Origin: Herbaspirillum sp. alder98
Lineage (GTDB): Bacteria > Pseudomonadota > Gammaproteobacteria > Burkholderiales > Burkholderiaceae_D
Reading direction: 5' to 3'
Assembly: GCF_020179755.1 (NCBI RefSeq)
Contig: NZ_JAIUCY010000001.1
Coordinates: 62,001-126,000 of the forward strand
DNA length: 64,000 nt
A program made the position numbers and the translations under genes. Below the pieces are notes generated by a model. It worked only from the letters and a program-made list of their open reading frames with translations. It searched no databases and was not told the DNA's origin. Shown piece by piece: positions 46,365 through 55,640 of this stretch; positions within the stretch are counted from its first letter, which is position 1; each line of letters starts with the position of its first letter.

Positions 46365-47486
46365 TTAAATCACTTCAAGCTCGGCACGCAACGAGCCAGC
46401 TGCCTTCATCGCCTGCAAAATGGCCAGCAAGTCCTGCGGCGAGGCGCCGATGGCGTTGAGCGCGCGCACCACCTCAGCCAGCGAAGCGCCGCCCTTGAGC
46501 AGCATCACCTTGCCCGGCTCCTTGTTGATCGAGATCTGGGCGTTCTGCACCGCTGCCGTGTTGCCGCCTGCCAGGGCATTGGGCTGGCTCACCGCATTGT
46601 CGGCCTGGATCACCACCGACAGGTTGCCGTGCGACACGGCGCAGGTCTCGAGCATGACGCTCTGGTTCATCACCACCGAACCGGTACGGGCATTGAGGAT
46701 GACCTTGGCCGACAGCTTGCCGGGAATCACATCGACGTTCTCAAGCGCGCCCAGGAAGGACACCCGGTCACTGCTCGACAAGGGCGCGCGCACGCGAATG
46801 ACGCGACCGTCCTGCGCCATCGCGGTATCGGAACCGAAGCGCTTGTTGAGCGCCTCGACCACCCGGCTGGCGGTCGAGAAGTCGTTGTCGTTCAACTCCA
46901 GCACGATCTGGTCGCCGCCGCCCAGTGCGCTCGGCACCGAACGTTCGACGGTGGCCCCGCCCGAGATGCGGCCGGCCGACAAATGGTTAACGGTGGTGCT
47001 GCTGCCACCGGCCGACGCGCCGGCGCCGCCGACCACCACGTTACCCTGGGCGATGGCGTAGATCTGGCCATCGGCGCCCTTGAGCGGCGCCATCAGCAAG
47101 GTGCCGCCGCGAATGCTCTTGGCGTTACCGATCGACGACACGGTGACATCGAGCATCTGGCCGGGCTGGGCAAATGCCGGCAGCGTGGCCGTCACCATCG
47201 CCGCGGCCACGTTCTTGAGCTGCATGTTGGAACTGGTGCCGGAGGGCAGATTCACGCCCAGCTGTTGCAGCATGCTCACCACGCTCTGCACCGTAAACGG
47301 CGTCTGCGTGGTCTGGTCACCACTACCATCGAGGCCGACCACGAGACCGTAGCCGACCAGCTGGTTCTGACGCACGCCCTGGATGCTGGCCAGGTCCTTG
47401 AGACGTTCGGCCTGGGCCGGCAGCACCACCGCCATGCACAGCACGGCGCTTGCCAGCAGCACCAGCTGTTTGCGAATCTGTTTCAT
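46365..47486 (-). CDS. flgI: P-ring protein FlgI
   Basis: This 373-residue periplasmic protein forms the peptidoglycan-level bushing. A Sec signal (KQLVLLASAVLCMAVVLPAQ, ending AQA) is followed by the conserved RLKDLASIQGVRQNQLVGYG. The ATG at 47486 is chosen because GGAGG lies about 10 bases upstream; the longer frame to 47528 lacks a signal-peptide start. Confidence 0.95.
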   Translation of the reverse strand: MKQIRKQLVLLASAVLCMAVVLPAQAERLKDLASIQGVRQNQLVGYGLVVGLDGSGDQTTQTPFTVQSVVSMLQQLGVNLPSGTSSNMQLKNVAAAMVTATLPAFAQPGQMLDVTVSSIGNAKSIRGGTLLMAPLKGADGQIYAIAQGNVVVGGAGASAGGSSTTVNHLSAGRISGGATVERSVPSALGGGDQIVLELNDNDFSTASRVVEALNKRFGSDTAMAQDGRVIRVRAPLSSSDRVSFLGALENVDVIPGKLSAKVILNARTGSVVMNQSVMLETCAVSHGNLSVVIQADNAVSQPNALAGGNTAAVQNAQISINKEPGKVMLLKGGASLAEVVRALNAIGASPQDLLAILQAMKAAGSLRAELEVI

Positions 47487-47527
47487 GGCAGGAATACCTC
47501 CGTTAGACATTGTTGCAGCATCCCTCA

Positions 47528-48187
47528 TCAGAATGGAGACACACTGAAGAAGAAGCGCGACAGCGACGACATGAACTCGGCCATGTCGACGCGGGTATTG
47601 GTGCGATATTCGACCCGGGCATCAGACACCAGGGTTGACGACACGGTGTTGCCGGTCTGGATATTGTCAGGACTGACGGTGCCCGAGAAGCGCACATACT
47701 CGACGCCCTTGTCGAGCGCGACCTGCTTCTCGCCACTGACGATCAGGTTGCCATTGGGCAGCACCTCGGTCACCGTCACGCCGATGTTGCCGGTAAAGGT
47801 GTTGCTCGAGCTGATGGCACCCTTGTCTTCAAACTTGTTGGACGAGCTGCCATTGGCGGCCAGGTCGGTCAGGGTGCGACCGAAAATGGTCGGCGCAGTC
47901 GTGGTCACCGTGCCGGTCTTGCTGGCCGAACTGCCAGCGGTCTTGCCGGCGCTGGTGCGTTCGTTGATCACGATGGTCAGGGTGTCGCCCACCAGGCGCG
48001 CGCGACGGTCTTCCAGCAATGGGCGGTAGGCCGCCGACTGGAAGATCGCGCCGGTCGTCGGCGGCGGATACGAAGCCGGTTGCGGACGCGCCGACTTCGG
48101 CCCCTCTACGATGGAATCGGGCACTGTCGTGCAACCGGACATGACCAGCACACCTGCGATGGCGGCAAGTTTCAGCAAGCGAATCAT
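47528..48187 (-). CDS. flgH: L-ring lipoprotein FlgH
   Basis: This 219-residue outer-membrane ring lipoprotein has the signal MIRLLKLAAIAGVLVMSGC, with the lipid-modified Cys at residue 19. The domain core reads YRPLLEDRRARLVGDTLTIV, then INERTSAGKTA, typical of FlgH. The start at 48187 is set by the signal peptide. Confidence 0.95.
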   Translation of the reverse strand: MIRLLKLAAIAGVLVMSGCTTVPDSIVEGPKSARPQPASYPPPTTGAIFQSAAYRPLLEDRRARLVGDTLTIVINERTSAGKTAGSSASKTGTVTTTAPTIFGRTLTDLAANGSSSNKFEDKGAISSSNTFTGNIGVTVTEVLPNGNLIVSGEKQVALDKGVEYVRFSGTVSPDNIQTGNTVSSTLVSDARVEYRTNTRVDMAEFMSSLSRFFFSVSPF

Positions 48188-48246
48188 ATCTGCCTCATCT
48201 CTTTTCAATCTACTGACGACCAATTCAACACCCTCAGACAACAACG

Positions 48247-49029
48247 TTACAGCTGCGACAGCTTGGCCAGCATCTGGTCGGACGTGGTGATGGCCTTGCT
48301 GTTGATTTCATAGGCGCGCTGGGTCTGGATCATGTTGACCAGTTCCTCGACCACGTTGACGTTGGAGGTTTCGACATAACCCTGCCACAAGGCGCCAGCG
48401 CCGTTGGTGCCAGGCGCATTGGGGTTGGGCGCGCCGGAGGCGGCGGTCTCGACATAGAGATTCTCGCCGCGGCTTTGCAGGCCGGCGTTGTTGATGAAAG
48501 TGGCGACCTGGATCTGGCCGATCTGCGTGGTAGCGGTGGAACCGGCCTGCATGATCGACACGGTACCGTCACGGCCCACGCTCATCTTGGTGGTGTTGAG
48601 CGGGATGGTGATCGGCGGCTGCAGCGTGTAGCCGCTGGACGTCACCAACTGGCCCTGGCTGTCGGTCTGGAAGGCGCCATCCCGGGTGTAGGCAGTGGTG
48701 CCGTCCGGCAGCAGGATCTGGAAGAAGCCCTCGCCCTGAATCGCCAGATCCTTGTCATTGTTGGTCTGGTTGACGTTGCCTTGGGTGAAAATACGCTCGG
48801 TGGCGACCGGACGCACGCCGGTACCGATCTGCAGACCCGAAGGCAATTGCGTCTGTTGCGACGACTGGGCGCCAGGCTGGCGAACGGTCTGGTACAGCAG
48901 ATCTTCGAACACGGCGCGCGAACGCTTGAAGCCGTTGGTGCTGACGTTGGCCAGGTTGTTCGAAATCACGTCCAGTTGCGTCTGTTGCGCATCCAGGCCG
49001 GTCTTGGAAATCCACAGGGAACGAATCAT
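48247..49029 (-). CDS. flgG: Distal rod protein FlgG
   Basis: This 260-residue rod protein starts [20 protein letters not shown] and carries the rod signature [20 protein letters not shown]. The end is the hook/rod family helix [20 protein letters not shown]. It forms the drive-shaft segment through the P and L rings. It lies 42 bases after flgF. Confidence 0.96.
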   Translation of the reverse strand: MIRSLWISKTGLDAQQTQLDVISNNLANVSTNGFKRSRAVFEDLLYQTVRQPGAQSSQQTQLPSGLQIGTGVRPVATERIFTQGNVNQTNNDKDLAIQGEGFFQILLPDGTTAYTRDGAFQTDSQGQLVTSSGYTLQPPITIPLNTTKMSVGRDGTVSIMQAGSTATTQIGQIQVATFINNAGLQSRGENLYVETAASGAPNPNAPGTNGAGALWQGYVETSNVNVVEELVNMIQTQRAYEINSKAITTSDQMLAKLSQL

Positions 49030-49071
49030 TTGTTTCTCCGGTAATAAGCGGTGAGGTCAGTTCGACGACGA

Positions 49072-49809
49072 TCAGCTCAGGGACAGCAGTTGCGTCGCCT
49101 TGGTCGCATCGCTTTCGGCGGTCTGGATGACTTTCATGTTCATTTCGAACTGGCGCGACAGGTTGATCATGTTGACCATGGCCTCGACCACGTTCACGTT
49201 GCTGCCTTCCAGCGCACCGCTGGCCAGGCGCACATTGGCGTCCGGCTGGGCAGCGCCGGTGATGGTGCGAAACATGCCATCGTCACCGCGCTTGAGGTTC
49301 TTGTCGTCCGGGTTGACCAGCTTGATGCGGCCCAGCACGTTGACCGCGTTGGGCACGCCGGTCAATGGAATGGACGACACCGTGCCGTCGGCAGCAATCG
49401 CCACCGTGGTATCGGGCGGGATCGTGATGGGGCCGCCATCGCCCAGCACCGGCTGCCCGGACTGGGTCTGCAGCACGCCGTTCTGGTTGATCTTCAGCGC
49501 GCCATTGCGGGTATACGCTTCGCCGCCGTCGGCGGTCTGCACGGCCAGCCAGCCACGCCCCTGCACTGCCACGTCCAGCGAACGACCGGTATCCTGCAGC
49601 GGCCCCTGGCTGAAATCGTTGCCGGCGGTCGAGTCGACCACGAAGGCGCGCGTCGCCAGGCCGGGGCCGACGACCGGCGCCGATCGGAACGTATTGAGCT
49701 GGGTCCGGAAACCCGTCGTGGTGGCATTGGCCAGGTTGTTACTGGCAGTGGCCTGCTGCTCAAGCGTGTGCTTGGCGCCGGACATCGCGGTATAGACCAG
49801 ACGATCCAT
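49072..49809 (-). CDS. flgF: Proximal rod protein FlgF
   Basis: This 245-residue rod protein starts MDRLVYTAMSGAKHTLEQQA with SNNLANATTTGFRTQLNTFR. It ends with the NVVEAMVNMINLSRQFEMNM helix shared by rod and hook proteins. It sits between flgE and flgG in the canonical order. Confidence 0.95.
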   Translation of the reverse strand: MDRLVYTAMSGAKHTLEQQATASNNLANATTTGFRTQLNTFRSAPVVGPGLATRAFVVDSTAGNDFSQGPLQDTGRSLDVAVQGRGWLAVQTADGGEAYTRNGALKINQNGVLQTQSGQPVLGDGGPITIPPDTTVAIAADGTVSSIPLTGVPNAVNVLGRIKLVNPDDKNLKRGDDGMFRTITGAAQPDANVRLASGALEGSNVNVVEAMVNMINLSRQFEMNMKVIQTAESDATKATQLLSLS

Positions 49810-49916
49810 GGAATTCCTCGTGCAGCATCGGTAAAGCGCTGCTGGTTAAATCCGGTCGCAGGCGTCGCCCGCGACCGACAAGCATGCGCGCCCAAAGGCG
49901 CGCGACGGGCATTACA

Positions 49917-51197
49917 TCAACGCAGGCTGACCAGCGTCTGCAGAACCGTATCCTGTACCTTGATGGTCTGCGAGTTGGCCTGGTACACACGCTGGGCCAC
50001 GATCATGTTCACCAGTTCGGCAGTCAGGTCGACGTTGGAGTCTTCCACCGCACGGGCTTGCAAGGTGCCAAAGGTGCCGGTGGTCGGCGTGCCGATCAGC
50101 GGCGCGCCGGCATCGGCGGTTGCCGTGTAGAGGTTGTTGCCGAGCGGTTGCAGGCCGTTGGGGTTGGCGAAGTTCACCAGGATCACCTGACCCAGGTTCT
50201 TGGTCTGCTGGTTGCTGTAGGCGCCGACGATGGTGCCGTCCTTGGCAATCGAGAAGCTCGACAGCGAGCCGGGCATCATGCCGTCCTGGCTTTGCGCCAC
50301 GTTGATGAAGGCCGAACCGGTCTGGGTCGAACCCGCGTAGTTCAATGTGATCGCACCGGGGAAGGTGCCGCCCAGCTTGGTGTAGACATTAGCGGGCGCA
50401 ACGTTGTTGACCGGCAGGGACATACCGGTGGAGGCCGTCATCGCACCGGTCGAATCGTAGGTCATGGTGCCGACCGAGGTTGCCACTGTCGGTGTCGCAG
50501 CGTTGGCGACCAGCTTGCCGTCGATCGTGGCGTAGATATTCCAGGTGGTCGTCGGCGGCGTACCGGTAGGGGCGCTCTTTACGTAGTAGGTCTGGACGCT
50601 GTAGGGATTGCCCAGGCTGTCATAGACCGTGACACCGGTCGAGTTGTTGTACGAATTGGCGTTCGCCGGATCGAACGGGGTGACGGTCGGCGGATCCTGG
50701 CGCGAATCCAGGTTGACCTTGGTCGTCACCTTGGTGGTCGGCGTAGCCGGGATCGATGAGGTATCGATCTTCAGACGCACCGGATCGCCGCCGCTCACGC
50801 CTGCCGGATAACCGGTCAGGTAGGCGCCGTTCATGCTGGGATTGACGATGTAGCCATCCTTGTTCAGCTCGAACTGGCCGTTACGGCCATAGACAGGCGA
50901 CGCATCGGTCAGGCTGCCCGCCAGGCGGAAGAAGCCGTCGCCGTTGATGGCGATGTCCAGCGGATTGTTGGTGCTGGTGACATTACCCTGGGTGAACGCC
51001 TGGGCCACGTTGGCCACGGTCACGCCGATACCGACGGGCGAGTTGCCCGAACGGTTCATCGAATTGGCATACATGTCGGCAAACTGCGCCTGGGCCTGCT
51101 TGAAGCCCACGGTGCTGGCGTTGGCCACGTTATTACCGATGACGTCGAGGCTTTTCGCTGCGCCGTTCAGACCACTCAGACCTTGTTGAAAACTCAT
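49917..51197 (-). CDS. flgE: Hook protein FlgE
   Basis: This 426-residue subunit of the universal joint starts MSFQQGLSGLNGAAKSLDVI with NNVANASTVGFKQAQAQFAD. It ends VDLTAELVNMIVAQRVYQAN plus the terminal helix. The centre is Thr/Ser/Asn-rich. It is exported before the FliK/FlhB switch. It is followed by flgF after 107 bases. Confidence 0.96.
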   Translation of the reverse strand: MSFQQGLSGLNGAAKSLDVIGNNVANASTVGFKQAQAQFADMYANSMNRSGNSPVGIGVTVANVAQAFTQGNVTSTNNPLDIAINGDGFFRLAGSLTDASPVYGRNGQFELNKDGYIVNPSMNGAYLTGYPAGVSGGDPVRLKIDTSSIPATPTTKVTTKVNLDSRQDPPTVTPFDPANANSYNNSTGVTVYDSLGNPYSVQTYYVKSAPTGTPPTTTWNIYATIDGKLVANAATPTVATSVGTMTYDSTGAMTASTGMSLPVNNVAPANVYTKLGGTFPGAITLNYAGSTQTGSAFINVAQSQDGMMPGSLSSFSIAKDGTIVGAYSNQQTKNLGQVILVNFANPNGLQPLGNNLYTATADAGAPLIGTPTTGTFGTLQARAVEDSNVDLTAELVNMIVAQRVYQANSQTIKVQDTVLQTLVSLR

Positions 51198-51236
51198 TTG
51201 ATGCTCCTCTTACCTGGTAAGTGTCGGTAATAACGA

Positions 51237-51959
51237 TTAAAGGATTTGCACGACGTCGGTCGGCTTGATGGTGCCAATGTTGGAGACATTGAGCTTGACG
51301 CCGTCGGTGCCGGTGCTGACGCTGGCAACGGTACCGAAGGCCAATCCGGTGGCGCCGACGGCGACGCCGTTATTGGCAGCCGTCACGGTGAAGGTATAGG
51401 CGCCGTCGGCGGCCTTGCTGCCGACATCGTTGGTGCCATCCCAGATCACGGGCAAGGTGCCTGCTGTCTGGCTGCCCAGATCCATGGTGCGCACGACAGC
51501 GCCAGTGGAATCCTTGACGGTCACGGTCACGTTCGACGCGGCGGAGTCGAGCTGCACGCCGAACACGGCCTTTTGCGAGGTGGTTTCCTTGCCGTCCGCA
51601 TCCTTCGTGGTGTCGGACGTCAATTGCGCGGTATTGCCCGCTGCCAGCACGCTGTGGCCGATCATGTTGGCCGATTGCAACGCCTGCGAAGAAGTCAGGT
51701 TGCCCATCAGCGTCGACAGCGTACTGTTGAGTTGGCTGATGCCGGTGACCGTCGACATCTGCGCCATCTGGGACGTCATCTGCGAGTTGTCCATCGGATT
51801 GTTCGGATCCTGGTTCTTCATCTGCGCGATGAGCAGGGTCAGAAAACGGTTCTGGATCGCGTCCGGGCTGTTGTCAGTGAGGCTGGAGCTGCTGCTGGTA
51901 GAGCTGGTGCTGGTGGCACCGTTCATGGTGTTGAGCAGGTCGGAGGATACGGTAGTCAT
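51237..51959 (-). CDS. flgD: Hook capping protein FlgD
   Basis: This 240-residue scaffold sits on the growing hook. The N-terminal export region is Ser/Thr-rich, followed by IQNRFLTLLIAQMKNQDPNN and the DNSQMTSQMAQMSTV motif of the family. The C-terminal part contains the FlgD Ig-like and tudor-like strands. It lies 11 bases after flgC. Confidence 0.94.
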   Translation of the reverse strand: MTTVSSDLLNTMNGATSTSSTSSSSSLTDNSPDAIQNRFLTLLIAQMKNQDPNNPMDNSQMTSQMAQMSTVTGISQLNSTLSTLMGNLTSSQALQSANMIGHSVLAAGNTAQLTSDTTKDADGKETTSQKAVFGVQLDSAASNVTVTVKDSTGAVVRTMDLGSQTAGTLPVIWDGTNDVGSKAADGAYTFTVTAANNGVAVGATGLAFGTVASVSTGTDGVKLNVSNIGTIKPTDVVQIL

Positions 51960-51970
51960 GGGCTAAGTTC

Positions 51971-52375
51971 CTATTGGCCGATGGTGAGGGTCTTGAGCAA
52001 CATGGACTTGGCCGTATTCATGGTTTCCACATTGGTCTGGTACGAACGGGAGGCAGAGATCATGTTGACCATCTCTTCCACCGGATTGACATTGGGCATG
52101 GCCACATAACCATTGGCATCGGCCATCGGGTGCTTGGGGTCATACACCAGCTTGGGCGGGGCCTGGTCTTCGACCACCGCCGCCACCGACACGCCGCTAT
52201 CCTTGATGCCACCGATCGGCACCGACTGGAACACCACTTGCTTGGCCTTGTAGGGCGTGCCGTCGGGGCCGGTCGCGCTGTCGGCGTTGGCGATATTGCT
52301 GGCGGTGGCGTTGAGGCGCTGCGACTGCGCGCTCATGGCCGAACCGGCAACATTGAAAATATTGGAAAGGGACAT
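51971..52375 (-). CDS. flgC: Proximal rod protein FlgC
   Basis: This 134-residue rod protein starts [20 protein letters not shown] with [20 protein letters not shown]. It ends [20 protein letters not shown]. It lies 4 bases after flgB and 11 before flgD. Confidence 0.96.
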   Translation of the reverse strand: MSLSNIFNVAGSAMSAQSQRLNATASNIANADSATGPDGTPYKAKQVVFQSVPIGGIKDSGVSVAAVVEDQAPPKLVYDPKHPMADANGYVAMPNVNPVEEMVNMISASRSYQTNVETMNTAKSMLLKTLTIGQ

Positions 52376-52379
52376 GGCA

Positions 52380-52805
52380 TTAACCTTGTTGGATGGCGGC
52401 GATCATGTTCTTGATCTGGCCGTTGACCGACCCGACCGCGGCTTCATAGCGCACGCCGTTGTCGACGAATTCATTGCGCTCGACATCGAGATCGACGGTA
52501 TTGCCGTCGACACTGCCCTGCGCCGGGGTACGGTACAGCAACGGCGAGCCACCGATGCCGCTCTCGCCGCCTGCGGCCGTGCCGGCCACGTGCGAAGCCG
52601 CCGTGCGCGCCAGCGTCAGCGGCGGCAAGCCGGTGGACTTGTTGTCCATGGCATTTTTCAGCGTATCGGCAAAGTTGATGTCGCGCGCCTTGTAGTTCGG
52701 CGTATCGGCATTGGCAATGTTGGACGCCAACACCTGCTGGCGCTGGGCCCGCAGGTTCAGTGCCATCTCATTGAAGCGAAAATAATCGTCCAGTTTGGAA
52801 ACCAT
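52380..52805 (-). CDS. flgB: Proximal rod protein FlgB
   Basis: This 141-residue protein is the first rod subunit. It has [20 protein letters not shown] and the signature [23 protein letters not shown] 52805 gives the usual N-terminus; an open frame to 52832 adds nine residues and has no ribosome site. It opens the flgB-J operon and is divergent from flgA across about 210 bases. Confidence 0.94.
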   Translation of the reverse strand: MVSKLDDYFRFNEMALNLRAQRQQVLASNIANADTPNYKARDINFADTLKNAMDNKSTGLPPLTLARTAASHVAGTAAGGESGIGGSPLLYRTPAQGSVDGNTVDLDVERNEFVDNGVRYEAAVGSVNGQIKNMIAAIQQG

Positions 52806-53017
52806 CGAGACCCTCCCCGAGATACCGGCCACTGCTCAAGTTCGAGCAGGCTGTGCCGATGATGGAATTACGTAGGCTTGATCATACGTTTGCGCCCCGA
52901 ACTCTAAGGAGCGATAAGCCTTGAAAAGCGTCCCTTGTTCCTGCTTTTGACCTCGCGCGCGAGACGTAACATTGCCTGCAAGATTCGCCAAAGCCTGCTC
53001 CCTGGCTGTTGCAATAA

Positions 53018-53752
53018 ATGAAATATTTATCAAGCGCTTTCCTGCGCAACCTCCCCCGCCTTTGCCTTGCATCGCTGTTGCTGAGCGCCACCTGCGCGCA
53101 CGCCCAGACCGATGCATCGGCGCCTGCCCGACAGGATCTGACCGTCCTGCAACAGCAGGCCCAGCAGTTCCTGAAAGAGCAGACCGCCTCGCTTCCGGGC
53201 AGCGTCACGGTGGTGGTCGACCCGGTCGATACCCGCCTGAACCTGGCTGCCTGCCTGGAGCCGCAGGCCTTCATGCCGAACGGCGCCCGCCTGTGGGGCA
53301 AGACCACCCTGGGCATCAAATGCGTGGCGCCGTCGCCATGGACAATATATCTGCGCGCCAACGTCCAGGTCATTTCGGATTACCTGGTGGCGGCAGTGCC
53401 GCTCAGCCAGGGCCACACCATTACCGCCGGCGACCTGACCCGCGTGCGCGGCGACCTGTCGACCTTGCCCAACGGCATCATGACCGACGAAACCCAGGCC
53501 ATCGGCCGCATCTCGGTCTCGGCGGTGCGCGCCGGCACCCCGCTGCGCTCCGACCTGATCCGCAGCCAGCGGGTGGTCCAGCAAGGACAGTCGGTGCGCG
53601 TGGTGTCCACCGGGCCGGGCTTCCAGATTTCGACCGAGGCGCGGGCGCTGACCAACGCCACCGAAGGACAGATGGCGCAAGCCCGCACGGCCGCAGGCCA
53701 GGTCGTCAGCGGCATCGCCAGGGCCGGAGGCATTCTGGAAATCAACTATTAA
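53018..53752 (+). CDS. flgA: P-ring assembly chaperone FlgA
   Basis: This 244-residue periplasmic protein has a Sec signal (LPRLCLASLLLSATCAHAQT) and a C-terminal SAF-like domain. That domain reads VAAVPLSQGHTITAGDLTRV, then AIGRISVSAVRAGTPLRSDL. FlgA helps FlgI polymerise into the P ring. It diverges from flgB and precedes flgM, which has its own promoter. Confidence 0.93.
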   Translation: MKYLSSAFLRNLPRLCLASLLLSATCAHAQTDASAPARQDLTVLQQQAQQFLKEQTASLPGSVTVVVDPVDTRLNLAACLEPQAFMPNGARLWGKTTLGIKCVAPSPWTIYLRANVQVISDYLVAAVPLSQGHTITAGDLTRVRGDLSTLPNGIMTDETQAIGRISVSAVRAGTPLRSDLIRSQRVVQQGQSVRVVSTGPGFQISTEARALTNATEGQMAQARTAAGQVVSGIARAGGILEINY

Positions 53753-53817
53753 CAGAAGGAAACTTGGCCTAAATGAAGAAAATTGCGGGTTCACCCTCAA
53801 AAAGTCCTTCAAGGTGT

Positions 53818-53844
53818 TAAAGTTTGCTGTGTTATCGCCGATAA
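53818..53844 (+). promoter_or_regulatory. Sigma-28 promoter of flgMN
   Basis: TAAAGTTT-N11-GCCGATAA is a perfect 16 of 16 match to the sigma-28 consensus. It lies about 50 bases before the flgM start. Confidence 0.93.
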
Positions 53845-53894
53845 AGTAAGCGACAGCCGGGTGCATTGCCCCCCACCCTAAAAGGAATACTGCC

Positions 53895-54209
53895 GTGAAC
53901 GTTAATGACGCCCTCAAATCGACCGCCGCACGCAGCGATCAGGCCACCAATCGGCCAGCCAACCAGAACGTAGCTACCACTGGTACCAGCGCCGCTTCTA
54001 CTGCCGCGACTTCGGACAACGTGCGCCTGTCGGCCACTTATCAATCCCTGGAAACGAAAGTGAATAACGGCAGCGGCAGCTTCGATGCGAAAAAGGTCGC
54101 CGAGATCAAGGCAGCAATCGCCAACGGCACCTTCCAGGTCGATCCCGAAAAGGTCGCCAGTGGCCTGATCGATACCGTCAAGACCTTGATCGGCGCACGT
54201 CGCGCCTGA
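53895..54209 (+). CDS. flgM: Anti-sigma-28 factor FlgM
   Basis: This 104-residue protein binds FliA until hook completion allows its export. The N-terminal 45 residues are Ala/Thr/Asn-rich and probably disordered. The C-terminal sigma-binding region includes DAKKVAEIKAAIANGTFQVD and KVASGLIDTVKTLI. It uses a GTG start at 53895 with AAAGGA upstream. The perfect sigma-28 promoter in front gives feedback on FliA activity. Confidence 0.93.
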   Translation: MNVNDALKSTAARSDQATNRPANQNVATTGTSAASTAATSDNVRLSATYQSLETKVNNGSGSFDAKKVAEIKAAIANGTFQVDPEKVASGLIDTVKTLIGARRA

Positions 54210-54235
54210 TTGCTCAAGCCCCGGATAAGGTAATC

Positions 54236-54697
54236 ATGACTACGCCCGCCCACAGCCTCCCGCAAGAACAGGCCGCATTGATGCGCCTGGTTGCCAAGCT
54301 GCGCCAGGAGCAGGAATTGCTCGCGGCAACGGCGGCTGAAGGCATGACCGACCTGATTGGTGAAAAAGCCACGATTGTTGCTGAAATGACCACACTGGCC
54401 GGTCACCGCCACCAGATGCTGGCCGCCATCGGTTACGCCGAAGATGAAACCGGCATGCAACAGTGGATGACCGAACACGGCACCGACGCCGACCGCGAAG
54501 TCTGGGCCGCCTTGTTCGACCTGGCGCAAGACGCCAAGGAACTCAATCGTGTCAACGGCGTACTGATCGGCAAGAAGCTGGCTACAAACCAGAGCGCGCT
54601 GACGATCTTGCAGGGCAAGTCCAGCGCAGGCAACTTCTATGGCCCGGATGGCCAGAGCAACAACAAATCGAGCGGCCGCCGTCTTGGCGTGGTTTGA
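54236..54697 (+). CDS. flgN: FlgN chaperone
   Basis: This 153-residue helical protein is 26 bases after flgM. It has a family-like N-terminal helix (QEQAALMRLVAKLRQEQELL) and a Gly/Ser/Asn-rich tail. FlgN delivers FlgK and FlgL to the export gate. The sequence is poorly conserved across species, but the flgM-flgN order and length support the call. A strong terminator follows. Confidence 0.87.
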   Translation: MTTPAHSLPQEQAALMRLVAKLRQEQELLAATAAEGMTDLIGEKATIVAEMTTLAGHRHQMLAAIGYAEDETGMQQWMTEHGTDADREVWAALFDLAQDAKELNRVNGVLIGKKLATNQSALTILQGKSSAGNFYGPDGQSNNKSSGRRLGVV

Positions 54698-54720
54698 TGC
54701 TCGCGTGTTGCACCAATGAC

Positions 54721-54746
54721 AAAGCCCGGCGATGCCGGGCTTTTTT
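54721..54746 (+). terminator. flgMN terminator
   Basis: AAAGCCCGGC and GCCGGGCTTT form a perfect 10-bp stem with a GAT loop, followed by T's. Confidence 0.92.
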
Positions 54747-54794
54747 GTTGCTGGATGGTCCCGCGTGAACGCTTTCTCTGACAGCAGCCACAGC

Positions 54795-54828
54795 CGCTGG
54801 GTACCGGCATTCGCCGGCACGACGGGAT
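54795..54828 (+). repeat. REP-like palindromic unit, copy 1
   Basis: CGCTGGG, then an imperfect hairpin GTACCGGC/GCCGGCAC with an ATTC loop, then GACGGGAT. The same head (CGCTGGG) and tail (GACGG) occur in copy 2 on the opposite strand with a different but still paired stem. This suggests a REP-type dispersed repeat. Confidence 0.6.
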
Positions 54829-54846
54829 ACTCTGATTGATCACTCG

Positions 54847-54881
54847 ATCTCCGTCGCCCTGACAAAAGTCAGGGCCCAGCG
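54847..54881 (-). repeat. REP-like palindromic unit, copy 2 (inverted)
   Basis: On the minus strand CGCTGGG is followed by a hairpin GCCCTGAC-TTTT-GTCAGGGC and then GACGGAGAT. It is inverted relative to copy 1, 18 bases away, as in REPIN doublets. It lies just past the fliA stop and may also act as a weak transcription barrier. Confidence 0.6.
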
Positions 54882-54900
54882 TCTCTCACCGCATCCAGAT

Positions 54901-55635
54901 TCAGGTCACGCCTGTCCATGCATGCTCGCGCAGATAAGTCCGCATCCGCGAAACTGCCTGCGCATGCAGCTGGCATACCCGCGACTCGGACACGCCCATC
55001 ACCGCGCCGATTTCCTTGAGATTCATTTCCTGCTCGTAGTACAGGCCCATCAGGATCTGCTCGCGCTCGGGCAAGGCCTTGATCGACTCCACCACGGCTT
55101 CGCGAAAACCGCCATTGATCAAGTTCTGCAGCGGGTCGTCCGAGTCGGAGGTTTGATGGCGATCCAGGAAATGCTCGTGACCGCCTTCGTCGTCGTGAAA
55201 ATCTTCGTAATAGATCAGTTGGTGACCACCACAATCACCCAGCAACGCCTGGTACTCGACCAGGCTCAGCTTCATGTGCTGCGCCACCTCGGTTTCTTGT
55301 GGAGGACGGCCCAGCTGTTGCAACAGCGCCTGCATGGCCTCTTCCACCTTGCGGGCATTCTGGCGGATGCTGCGCGGCAACCAGTCGCTGCTGCGCAACT
55401 CGTCTAGCATCGCACCGCGGATACGCTGCACGGCATAGGTCTCGAACTGCGCGCCATGCGTTTCTTCATAACGATTGACAGCATCAAGCAGCCCCATCAT
55501 GCCGGCCTGGATCAGATCATCCACCTCGACGCTGGGGGGCAACTTGGCTTTCATCTGATGCGCCAGTTTTTTCACCAACGGCGCATGCAGCTCAAGCATC
55601 TGGTTCTTGCCTGGTTTTCCCTTGACGTTATACAT
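54901..55635 (-). CDS. fliA: Flagellar sigma factor sigma-28
   Basis: This 244-residue sigma factor directs RNA polymerase to class 3 flagellar promoters such as those upstream of fliC, flgK and flgM. Region 2 includes VDDLIQAGMMGLLDAVNRYE and TYAVQRIRGAMLDELRSSDW. Region 4 includes MNLKEIGAVMGVSESRVCQL. The start at 55635 (MYNVKG) fits the family; the longer open frame upstream would overlap flhG. It lies 5 bases after flhG. Confidence 0.96.
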   Translation of the reverse strand: MYNVKGKPGKNQMLELHAPLVKKLAHQMKAKLPPSVEVDDLIQAGMMGLLDAVNRYEETHGAQFETYAVQRIRGAMLDELRSSDWLPRSIRQNARKVEEAMQALLQQLGRPPQETEVAQHMKLSLVEYQALLGDCGGHQLIYYEDFHDDEGGHEHFLDRHQTSDSDDPLQNLINGGFREAVVESIKALPEREQILMGLYYEQEMNLKEIGAVMGVSESRVCQLHAQAVSRMRTYLREHAWTGVT

Positions 55636-55640
55636 GCACG

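Noticed and set aside
46059-48029. A 656-codon open frame on the plus strand
   Set aside because: It is antisense to flgJ, flgI and flgH, which carry signal peptides and family motifs.
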